A stretch of DNA of 64,000 bases from Madurella fahalii. Lineage: Eukaryota; Ascomycota; Sordariomycetes; Sordariales. The notes below the pieces were generated by a model, which worked only from the letters and a program-made list of their open reading frames with translations, did not search any database and was not told where the DNA came from. The stretch spans positions 2,914,001 to 2,978,000 of the forward strand of contig CM056877.1 in NCBI GenBank assembly GCA_029876055.1, written 5' to 3'. The position numbers and the translations under genes were made by a program. Shown here piece after piece: positions 55,873 through 64,000 of the stretch (the stretch's first letter is position 1; each line of letters starts with the position of its first letter).

Positions 55873-58200
55873 ATGCAGTTCAGCCGCCGGCGTCCATTCA
55901 GTGGGCGTGATGAGGAGTCCGACAATGACCCGGCACCCGCGGCATCCCACGGTCACAGCGAGCTCTCGGATGGCGGCCTCAAGTACACGCTCGAAGAAGG
56001 TGGCAACGACTCGCCTGCTTCGTACCAAGAGGCCACGGGAGCGCCGGTCGAGAGAAACTCGCCACTGGGATACTCGGTCGGACCTCTCACAATCATCTTC
56101 CTCGGTGTGAGTAAGATGGTTGGCACAGGCGTGTATTCGACACGTAAGTGGGCGGCTTCCGAGCTAGGGCCTTGTTTTTGCCTTTTTGCCTTGTAACTGT
56201 GGTTAGGGAGTGATTTAACCCTTTCAGGAGAGAATTAGCGTCGGGCGTCCTCAACGGCACGGGCTCCGTAGGCCTATCACTGATTTACTGGGCTCTCGGT
56301 TGCCTGACCTCCATTGCGGGCTTCGCTGTGTACCTTGAATATACAGCATATTTCCCCAACCGGTCTGGGTCAAACGTCGTCTACCTTGAACAGGCGTATC
56401 CACGGCCTAGGTGGCTATTCCCAACCGCCTATGCATTCCATACCATCGCCCTGTCGTTCAGCAGCGGAAATTCCATGGGTAAGCTTAGTGCCTCTCTTCG
56501 GCGCAGACCCCAGGTACTGCCTACCGTACCATTCTTGGCTAACCAGGAATTGCTATCCCCTAGTTCTGGCGAATTACATTTTCCGGATTGGCAACCATAC
56601 TCCGTCACCTTGGGAACTTAAGGCTGTTGCCATGGCCGGTGATACCCTTGCTCTGCTATGTGAGTTCCACCCCTGCAGCCTGTTCCGTTCAGGCCGGAAA
56701 ATTCCCTCAGGGGCTAGAATTCTTAACGGAATCAGGTGTCATATTCCACACTCGCTTCTCGTACCGACTCTGTAACGGTATTGGTGTCGTCAAAGTCCTA
56801 ACCCTAATCTTCATCTCCATCACGGGCCTCGTCGTCCTAGGGGGCTACGTCCCGCGGGTACCTAACCCGCATCTTAATTTCGTCGATGCCTTTGAAGGCC
56901 AGCCGACCCCCTATGGCGCAACGAGCGCCCTATACCGGATCATTTTTTCGTACGGTGGTTTTGACAATGCTTTCAACGTCGTCAACGAGATCAAGGTGGG
57001 TTGCTCTCTGCTACGAACGAGAACGCGGACCGGGAACAGCGATACAGGGCGGAATAAACGCTTGCTAACGGCCAAGGCAGAATCCCGTCAAGCAACTCCG
57101 CCGTAACGGCTTCCTCGCAATCGCTATCGTTTCCGTCCTGTACATGCTTGCAAACGTCGCCTACTTCGCGGCTGTATCTAAGGAAGATTTACAGTCCGCC
57201 CAACAGATCGCCGCGAGCCTCTTCTTCACCAACGTGTTCGGGTCTAGTAATGCCGTCAGGGGCTTCAACTTCCTTATCGTGCTGAGCGCGTTTGGTAATA
57301 TCATCGCTACTCTGCTTGGCACATCACGTTTAATCCGAGAGTGTGGAAGGTCCGTCTCCCCCTGTCTCATGCTACGTCCCTATACTTTCCTCTGCCATTC
57401 TTACTGACCAATAGAAACCGTATAATCAGACAGGGTGTCCTCCCTTTCCCTAGATTTTGGGCCTCAACCCGCCCCTTTGGCACACCCCTCGGACCCTATA
57501 TCGTAAAGTGGGCATTAAATATTTTCACGATTCTCGTCTTACCCGCTGGCGACGTCTTCAACTTCATTACCGACCTCCAAATATACCCCTCTGCTTTCTT
57601 TTACTTTATTTTAGCAGTGGGCATCTACGTGGTGCGGTACCGGCGTCGGCGTCTTGGCCTACTCCGGGCTAGCTTCCGCGCGTGGGAGCCCATCATCATC
57701 TTCAACATCCTCGTTAACCTCTACTTATTCATCATGCCGTGGTATCCCCCTGAAGGTGGATCCTTTGCCGGCGTTGTGAGTTTTTGGTATGCCACGTACG
57801 TGGTTGTTGGGATCGGCATGTCAGTAACACACCCCCCCTCGCTCTTTCTCCTGCTTCCCCATCCCACACCGGGTAACCGATCGGAAGGCTGCTGCTGACA
57901 AGGATTTGTTTTTTCTTTTTTTTGGGACGCTTTAGCATGGTCGTCTGCGCAGTCTACTATTACTTTTGGATCTCCCTCATCCCCAAGCTGCGAGGCTACC
58001 GCATCCGGCAGGTGGTTCTGAATCTCGACGATGGCGACGTGCAGAGTCACAAGCTCGTAAAGGTACCACTGACGGAGTTGGCCGACTGGGACGCGAACCA
58101 TGATGCTGTGGGGAGACCTCTCAGTGCAAGTAACCCGAATGTTGGCGATGCGAAACAGACGACCGTGGTGGCGGCAGCGTCCGCCGGCGTGGAGAAGTAG
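55873..58200 (+). CDS. Amino-acid permease, methionine-permease (MUP) type
   Basis: Plasma-membrane APC-superfamily transporter of the LAT/high-affinity methionine permease kind. Seven exons (55873-56143, 56239-56478, 56564-56659, 56736-56995, 57081-57349, 57430-57819, 57936-58200) give 596 aa in phase. The cytosolic N-terminus (about 65 aa, acidic) is followed by the first helix LGYSVGPLTIIFLGVSKMVG with GTGVYSTP, the conserved start of this family. Further landmarks are LNGTGSVGLSLIYWALGCL, YLEYTAYFPNRSGSNVVYLE, IIFSYGGFDNAFNVVNEIK, NPVKQLRRNGFLAIAI, SRLIRECGRQGVLPFP and PSAFFYFILAVGIYVVRYR. About twelve membrane helices can be placed. Substrate (methionine or another neutral amino acid) is inference. 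Confidence 0.9.
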
Positions 58201-58398
58201 AAGACGGGATGTGAGCGCATCCAAAGAGGTTATTTTTTACACATGTGGAAGTGTCGGGGTTCTAGGATGTTTTTGTTGTTCATCCATGGGGCGATAGTGT
58301 GACGGGAAGCGGAAACAAAGGAAGAGAGTGTTGGTCTTTAGAAGACTTCTGTTTACAGAATATGCCTTTCCTTCTTGTTCTCTGTCCACCCTTTTCAT

Positions 58399-58483
58399 CT
58401 CTCATTTTTCCTTCTCATTTTTCCTTCTCATTTTTCCTTCTCATTTTTCCTTCTCATTTTTCCTTCTCATTTTTCCTTCTCTT
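58399..58483. repeat. 13-bp tandem repeat TTCTCATTTTTCC
   Basis: Six to seven near-perfect copies about 200 bp downstream of the permease stop, followed by shorter TTTTCTTCCCTGTC and CCTTTCCCCCTG repeats to about 58560. It is probably in or after the 3' untranslated region. Confidence 0.9.
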
Positions 58484-59149
58484 TACTTCCTTCTCTTTTC
58501 TTCCCTGTCTTTTCTTCCCTGTCCCTTTCCCCCTGCCCCTTTCCCCCTGTCCTTTTCTTTAAAGATTTTTCCTTTTCTCCTGCATCATAGTTTAGAGAAG
58601 CAACAGAATATAGAGGGCCGCCTCATTACTAAGTCTCAGAGAATGAGATTCCCAAGATTGTAGGACTAATAAGAACAAGAACAACAACACCACAGACATT
58701 AATACAGGATATAAAATGATACGTGATGTCTTCGTAAAATATTATTGTCCTTCTCTACCCTATAGAGTGTGCCGGACCCCACGGTTGTTTACACCGGAAA
58801 CTTGTACCGTTCAAGCCGGATGAAGACTTATATTCTCAGGATGGTTACTAGGGATACCAAGCATCCGAAGTTGAACCCCTTGAAGAGCTGCCAAACCGAG
58901 GCCTATAGGAATACAAATATTATAGTTGAAGAAGGAGCTTAGTCAAAATTCTTAGTCATGGCATGAGGCGCAACACTCGAACGGACATGATTCCGCGCCT
59001 GGACTCCTACCGCATCATCAGGGTGGTGTCTCTATTCAATGCCTACCAGTTGACGTATAAAAAAAAGAAGAGGGAATTATAGCTCTCGTAGTGCAGCTCA
59101 AATTAAAACGGTAAACTAGACGCGTTGTCCATGCGTTCTACAGTTGTAG
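58484..59149. other. AT-rich intergenic
   Basis: Pyrimidine-rich tail of the 13-bp repeat and then AT-rich DNA without genes, leading into a transposon relic. Confidence 0.5.
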
Positions 59150-59845
59150 ATAAAAGGGATCTATTGATCTGCTTGATAACTGCCTGGAAGGAAGTACTGA
59201 CGGCCTAGAATATTAAGGCAGGTTGGAAAGCAGCTAGGTTGTGGCCTATATTAGTAGCTAAGCTACTGATAAGCCCGTTGTTGTTGTTGGATAATTCGAA
59301 CCAAGTTACTGGGTCCTGAAAAGCGGGTCTATCTATATTGCTAGATCCCAGAGCAATGGATCAACTAGACTGTCGGGTTAATGGAGTTGTTATTTCAACT
59401 CCTAAGAAGAGGTCTGAGTTGCAGGGTCATCATACCACATTGACTACCAGGATCCAACCCCTAGGATTCGCCGGCATCTAACCCGTAAGGTTGGAAAAGC
59501 CTTTTCCAGCAAGGACTTCGAATTAGCTAAACTGTGGTATGAAAATGAGGCTCTGAAAGCCCAGATTGAGAACATCCGGCCTGTCAAAAGGAAGAGGGTT
59601 GAAATTGACCCGAATACCAAGTTCGCTACAGCTGACCAAGTCCACCAAGCCCAAATCGAGGCCGGACGTATTGAAGATAGCCTAGATGAAGAGAGCGGGT
59701 CAGAAAGTAGTAGTAATAGTGGTAGTTCAGTAGTTTCCTATATATTAGTCCAGGTAAAAAAAGGTAATAGATTTGGGTGTGGTTTTTGGTGTGGGTCTTA
59801 CAGACTGTTCCGAATGTGGGGTGTTCCGAAAGTGGGTACGTTGAC
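59150..59845 (+). mobile_element. 5'-truncated pogo/Fot1-type transposon relic
   Basis: The plus strand encodes the C-terminal third of a pogo-type transposase with several stops: ITAWKEVLTA, NIKAGWKAARLWPILVAK, ISPLLLLDNSNQVTG, then FSSKDFELAKLWYENEALKA, RPVKRKRVEIDPNTKF and HQAQIEAGRIEDSLDEE. After it the sequence has the repeats GTTCCGAATGTGGGGTGTTC and CGAAAGTGGGTACG, which look like terminal/subterminal repeats of such an element. No matching left end or catalytic domain is present. It differs from the element at 37983-39405, so at least two pogo families are in the window. Confidence 0.7.
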
Positions 59846-61440
59846 TTAAAACAAGTCCTTAATACAGGAGATATTATAATGTTTGACGACATGGAGCTCA
59901 CTGAATGGACAAGGAATATAGCTGGGCACATGCTCGACAAAATCAACGCTCGGACACTGGTCATAACGTGAATAAAGGCCAAGTGATTTACCTGGATATG
60001 CTCAAAGCGTTCTATATTAAACAGCATAGCTATCTCAGGCTCTGCTGTCTGCTAGGGGTCCTGTAATACCGAGATGACACATACGACATCGCGTCACGCC
60101 CCGAGTTGCCTTCAAGTGTATATGGGATCGTTTCCCGCAATCACCACCCCGCTCTTCCAAATGAAGTCTTGGGGCCCTTAGACTCTTTCTTAGACTCTTT
60201 CAGAGCCGTTGGCTTGTCATGGAGAGTCTCGGTTCAGGACGACAGGGAAATGTACGCTGGGCTTGGACTGCGTTCCAAAGCCGACAATTTCAGCACCTTG
60301 GACCTTGACCACTTGGAGCCGCTCCGGGCCTTAAAGAACGCCCTTCTGGTGGAAAACTGCCCCCACGATCGTTGCGCCTCACTGACATCTGCGGATCTGG
60401 ACTCCTCGTTTAGGGCCCTTGGGACCTTCGGGATCCGGCCTCCCGAATCCATGTGGTTGCTGTGGATGGTGCAAATGACCTTCGCTAACTTGCGCTTGGT
60501 TTCGCATCGACCGCGAGAGTTCCAGTCGTTCTACGTAGGGATGGTTGTCTAACTTTCTGCCTGAAAGTTTGCAGTGACACCGAAATTCAAATCCTGATCC
60601 TTTAGCATCAAGCATAGTTTCAGACGGCCCTCTTCTTTCCCCAATACTTCTGAGACTTCATACGTACATGCAGTGCATTTACGTGGGGCTGATGACATGC
60701 AGCCTTTCGAGGCCTTTTGCGCCATTGCTTCATTAGATGCTCGGCGTGGGAGGATTGAAATATAATTAGGGCAGATGAGCTTCAACCTCTGGTCAAGTAT
60801 AGGGTAAGCGGGTCAAGAGCTTGTTTATAGACGTTGTAGTTAGCTGACGATCTAGTGGTTATGATTGGCCGGTTAGTAGGTGGCCCTTTGAACGGTTTCA
60901 GTGGTGGGTGTACCCGGTTTTCGGCGCGGCCACGCAGCGCTCCCGCGTAGGTAAAACCGGTGTCGTTAGATAGAGCGCTTCGTGCTCTCTCGAACGATAC
61001 TGGTTTTGTCGGTTTTGGTGGGGTTGTAGCTGAGATGCGAAGAAGCTTTTTGAAAGGCGAATGTATTTTTTTTTTGGACGGGGCGGGCACTTGCACCTTG
61101 AAATTTTGCGATCTGTTCTTTTGACCACTCTTGGTAGCATCCCTGCCCGGACACGTGGTAAAACAAGTATCCAACCTTTGTAAAATCTTTTGAAAAATTT
61201 GCTCCTCATCATTCTATCATTTTTCTGAAGGCTTGGCTTGTTTCGTGCAACTCGATGACAAGTTCGCAAGTCGCCCGCCGTCGTTCAACGGTATCATCAA
61301 GACCTGCCCGGCAACCAATTCATACCCCCAAGCGCCTTTAATTAGCAATCGACACCCATCCAGGGTTTATTACCTTGAAGTCCTACTTCGGACTGACAAA
61401 ACGAGATCGAAGAAGACAAGCAACACCTATTATCGTCATC
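59846..61440. other. Intergenic with weak frames
   Basis: About 1.6 kb. A 148-codon plus-strand frame at 60106-60552 and overlapping minus-strand frames at 60782-61269 show no family I recognise. They may be decayed or orphan genes; not called. Confidence 0.4.
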
Positions 61441-62430
61441 ATGGCTAATTTCGGTCGGGTCGATTCAAGTTGCGCAGCGGCATCAATCACCCTTACCCTG
61501 AGCGCTCTCATTGCCATGCTTGTTGTAACATTATCTGGTGTTGCAGACGGCACCCTATACCTATTCCATGTCAACGCAACAGCCTCTTCCCCTTCTTCCG
61601 TATTGATGGCCTTGTTGCTTGACACCTGCAGCCCGATGCCTCATGAGCGGGCCGTATTCGACAAAATTATCGAGGCAGGGTTCCGTGGCAAGCAGATAAA
61701 CATCACCGCTGCTGACCTCGGTATATATGACCTATACGATGTTGGTCTGTGGGGTTACTGCTACACTCCTAGGAATGGGTCTCGGGCGTGCACAACGGCT
61801 GCTTTCAACTGGGCCGAAACAGCGTTGAGTACGACCAAGAACGGCGGCTCCATCGGCGCTATGTGCGCGACTGGCCAGAACGAGACCTTGCCTGAGGATA
61901 TCTTGACTGAAATTTCTGCCTTCGAATTTGTCACCCGTTGGGCCGAGATCGCTTTCGCGTTTGCCGTTCTAACACTTGGTGTCGAGCTGTTCTTCGGCAT
62001 CTTTGCATGCCACAGTCGCGCCTGGTCCTGTGTCACACTCGTTGTGGCCTGCATTGCTACTATTTCTGCCTGCACTGCCGGGCTACTAGCTTTGGTCATG
62101 TATGGTATTAGTACCATCCACAGTATCTCGGTCTGGAACGGGGTCACGACCGACCTGGACACCTGGTGCTTTGCGGCTATCTGGATCAGTGTGGTCCTCG
62201 CTATCACAGCTAATATATTCTGGCTTTTCACTAATTGTTGCTATGCCCACGGCCACAATTCCCGTGGGCATGGTACGTGCGGTGAAGGCGAGAAGTTTGT
62301 TCCGTCTGGCTCATACCAACTCATCGGCGATAACGGCGGACACCCCCAACAAGTACAAAACCCAACGCTCGAGTCCTCCGTACGGTTTCGCAGGCAACGC
62401 TCAGACGCTGCATCGCAACTAGAAGAATAA
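61441..62430 (+). CDS. SUR7/PalI-family four-helix membrane protein
   Basis: Plasma-membrane protein of the SUR7/PalI (eisosome or pH-signalling) family by architecture. A single exon encodes 329 aa from the ATG at 61441. An in-frame ATG at 61375 would add 22 basic residues before the first helix and is less likely. Helix 1 is ASITLTLSALIAMLVVTL, followed by a large extracellular loop of about 150 aa with several Cys and N-glycosylation sites (NATAS, NITAA, NGSRAC, NETLP). Helices 2-4 are WAEIAFAFAVLTLGVELFFG, LVVACIATISACTAGLLAL and CFAAIWISVVLAITANIFWL. The loop motif DVGLWGYCYTP resembles the W...G.C signature of the family. The C-terminal tail is polar and cytosolic. Confidence 0.8.
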   Translation: MANFGRVDSSCAAASITLTLSALIAMLVVTLSGVADGTLYLFHVNATASSPSSVLMALLLDTCSPMPHERAVFDKIIEAGFRGKQINITAADLGIYDLYDVGLWGYCYTPRNGSRACTTAAFNWAETALSTTKNGGSIGAMCATGQNETLPEDILTEISAFEFVTRWAEIAFAFAVLTLGVELFFGIFACHSRAWSCVTLVVACIATISACTAGLLALVMYGISTIHSISVWNGVTTDLDTWCFAAIWISVVLAITANIFWLFTNCCYAHGHNSRGHGTCGEGEKFVPSGSYQLIGDNGGHPQQVQNPTLESSVRFRRQRSDAASQLEE

Positions 62431-62953
62431 GGGGCGGTGCTCTGCTGTTTTGTTGGTCTGCTCAGCGTGTCAGAGTAAAGTCAGAGGTTGATTGGCATCT
62501 CTCATGTAATTAGTAGATAGGTTAGTCTCATCCTCTTGAGCTCAACTAAGAGGGTGTCGACCCTCCAACAAGTTAAAATCATCATCTCACTATTTATTCA
62601 GTGCCCCTCATCCTACATAAAGCTTCTTTATGTATCACTAGGTAGCGATAAGAACTAATGGTCGGTGGTTGCCTGAGATTCTTCCACATGCGTGACTAGT
62701 AGCACATGATAGGTTTCAAACCGACAACCTAAGATACATACTTAGATGGGCAATGGGCATGATCTGGGGCAATAAGGTTTCTCGTTACATGCAGCTATCC
62801 CAGATGAGCAATAATACTGCAATTGACTTGAACTAGATATCACCGAAGCGTTCAGACCCACGGGCTGTTTGAATACTTATATGGGCCTGCAACTGAGACC
62901 ACACTGCATGCTCGATTGGCGTATTCCCTGTTTCGAGTGGAAGGGCAATTAAA
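62431..62953. other. Convergent intergenic region
   Basis: About 0.5 kb between the SUR7-like stop and the WD40 protein stop. Nothing recognised. Confidence 0.5.
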
Positions 62954-64000
62954 CTAGGATGGCAGTGAGACAAACTCAGCTCCGATATCGTCAAGGTGCC
63001 TGGACCTGCTGGAAACACCCTCCGGAAGCCCCTCAGTTTGTAGATCGTCATCCATTGAAAACTTCATCACCGTAAGCACCGTACCCCGGTCTGACACCGT
63101 TTGAACGGCGACAGTATCCGAATATACCCACCATCGGTTGCTGGTTGGTCGATGCTCCGGCGGTAGCCAGAGCACTCTGCCAGAATCCCTCATGATCCAT
63201 CGCCCGTCCTCAGAGATACTGTAACCAGTACGACGGAGATCACTCAATTTGGTAATGGGCCACGTCTTCAAGTCCGACGAGAAATCCAGTGCAAAGTTTC
63301 CAAAGTCCGTGACAAGATGTTGACCGGTCGCATCAAACGAGAACTTGCTCACAGAGTACGTTCTCAATTCGAGTCTTGCAAGACAGGTTGCAATTGAAGG
63401 GGCCGTATCCCAGAGCTCGATAGATTCAGTAGCCATAAAAGAAATCACGGCGAGCCACCTGCCGTTGGGTGAGAATGCAATGGAACTCCAATGATCAGAG
63501 CGAGGGATAGTCGTTGTGCAGGCGCCAGTGGCAACCTCGCAGACCTCGAGCTTGCAGAGATAATCATCTCCAGAGACCCGAGATCGGGCAAGCCTCCTAT
63601 CATCAGGAGAAAAGGCCACTCCGAGGACGCACGGTGTTAGCGTATGCAGCTTCTCGCCTGACTCCACGTCCCAGATAATAATACCAGGTTGTTGGTTGGT
63701 CCTGGCGCATGCAATCAGCCTGCTACTGCTTGAAAATATAAGAGACACATATTCCCGGACGATGCGGTTGGCCGTCGGCCTTGCTGTCTGATCGCCCGTC
63801 GCCGTATTCTCGGCGTCATCCTCGCCTTCGAAACCACCGTCAGTCCGAGTTGTTAGGATTCTTGTCCGATCGCCCGTCGCGGTATCCCTGAGGTCGATAA
63901 TGCCATTCTTTCGGGCTACTGCAAGTCGTCGGCTGTCATCCGAGATAGCCATATCCATGAAATCCTCGAATCCGACAATGACCTCGCCCGTCGCTGCTGC
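62954..64000 (-). CDS. WD40-repeat C-terminal part of an NLR-like protein (5' end outside window)
   Basis: The frame is open from the window edge (AAATGEVIVGFEDFMDM) to TGA at 62954, so the true start lies beyond base 64000. Degenerate WD40 repeats are visible: SDDSRRLAVARKNGIIDLRD, PGIIIWDVESGEKLHTL, VAFSPDDRRLARSRV then EVCEVATGACTTTI, and IAFSPNGRWLAVISF then IELWDTA. Repeats of this kind with ATG(D/A) after the WD form the C-terminus of many fungal NACHT- or NB-ARC-WD40 proteins. The nucleotide-binding part is not in the window, so this assignment is inference. The last about 100 aa (after LSDLRRTGYSISEDGRW) lack clear repeats. Confidence 0.75.
   Translation of the reverse strand, partial: AAATGEVIVGFEDFMDMAISDDSRRLAVARKNGIIDLRDTATGDRTRILTTRTDGGFEGEDDAENTATGDQTARPTANRIVREYVSLIFSSSSRLIACARTNQQPGIIIWDVESGEKLHTLTPCVLGVAFSPDDRRLARSRVSGDDYLCKLEVCEVATGACTTTIPRSDHWSSIAFSPNGRWLAVISFMATESIELWDTAPSIATCLARLELRTYSVSKFSFDATGQHLVTDFGNFALDFSSDLKTWPITKLSDLRRTGYSISEDGRWIMRDSGRVLWLPPEHRPTSNRWWVYSDTVAVQTVSDRGTVLTVMKFSMDDDLQTEGLPEGVSSRSRHLDDIGAEFVSLPS

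Noticed and set aside
1..64000. Search for CRISPR arrays or prokaryotic operon signals
   Set aside because: The DNA is clearly fungal; tandem repeats seen are microsatellites and minisatellites without spacers.

Overview
The window is nuclear DNA of a filamentous ascomycete. The evidence is short introns (about 50-90 nt) with fungal splice signals in most genes, GC-rich coding regions separated by AT-rich transposon graveyards, and a characteristic gene content: an AA9 lytic polysaccharide monooxygenase, a PL1 pectate lyase, a fungal rhodopsin-domain membrane protein, a SUR7/PalI protein and STAND/NLR proteins. The set fits a saprotrophic Sordariomycete, most likely Sordariales (Chaetomiaceae-like). 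The order and family are inference from gene style; no marker gene is present.

Layout. 1-17 kb: the end of a secreted pectate lyase (+), a 531-aa cytochrome P450 (-), an APH-fold kinase-like protein (-), a 425-aa rhodopsin-domain membrane protein (+) and a very large ZNFX1/Hrr1-type helicase (-) carrying one apparent frameshift. 18-23 kb: a copper LPMO (+), an HSL-type esterase (-), a decayed second copy of that esterase (-), and an ASCH-domain gene (-) whose frame is cut by one TGA. 25-36 kb: housekeeping genes, namely PRPP synthetase with 13 exons (-), a PTEN-type phosphatase (-), a Pom33/TMEM33 membrane protein (-), a proline-rich single-pass membrane protein (-) and a Cdc25-like rhodanese phosphatase (+).

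36.4-41.2 kb is a repeat island. It holds two adjacent solo LTRs, each with its own 5-bp target duplication; a 1.42-kb pogo/Fot1-type element with 30-bp inverted termini, TA duplications and no catalytic core; dispersed repeats with perfect palindromes; and a 105-bp foldback element. 41.4-48.3 kb: an intact 10-exon amidase (+) and a 9-exon NLR-type protein (+) with an alpha/beta-hydrolase, NB-ARC and TPR layout. 49.6-58.2 kb: a small Gly-rich protein (+), a CmcJ/AsaB-like oxidoreductase (+), a CorA-like membrane protein (-) and a methionine-permease-like transporter (+). 58.6-60 kb: a second, 5'-truncated pogo relic. 61.4-64 kb: a SUR7/PalI protein (+) and the C-terminal WD40 part of a protein that runs off the window (-).

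The genes do not form an obvious biosynthetic cluster. Two themes stand out. One is plant-polymer degradation (pectate lyase, LPMO). The other is self/non-self or genome defence: the NLR, the WD40 protein of NLR type, the ZNFX1/Hrr1-like RNA-silencing helicase, and transposon relics with premature stops that fit repeat-induced mutation. Exon models were built by hand from splice signals and codon phase; each multi-exon model given as intact sums to a whole number of codons.
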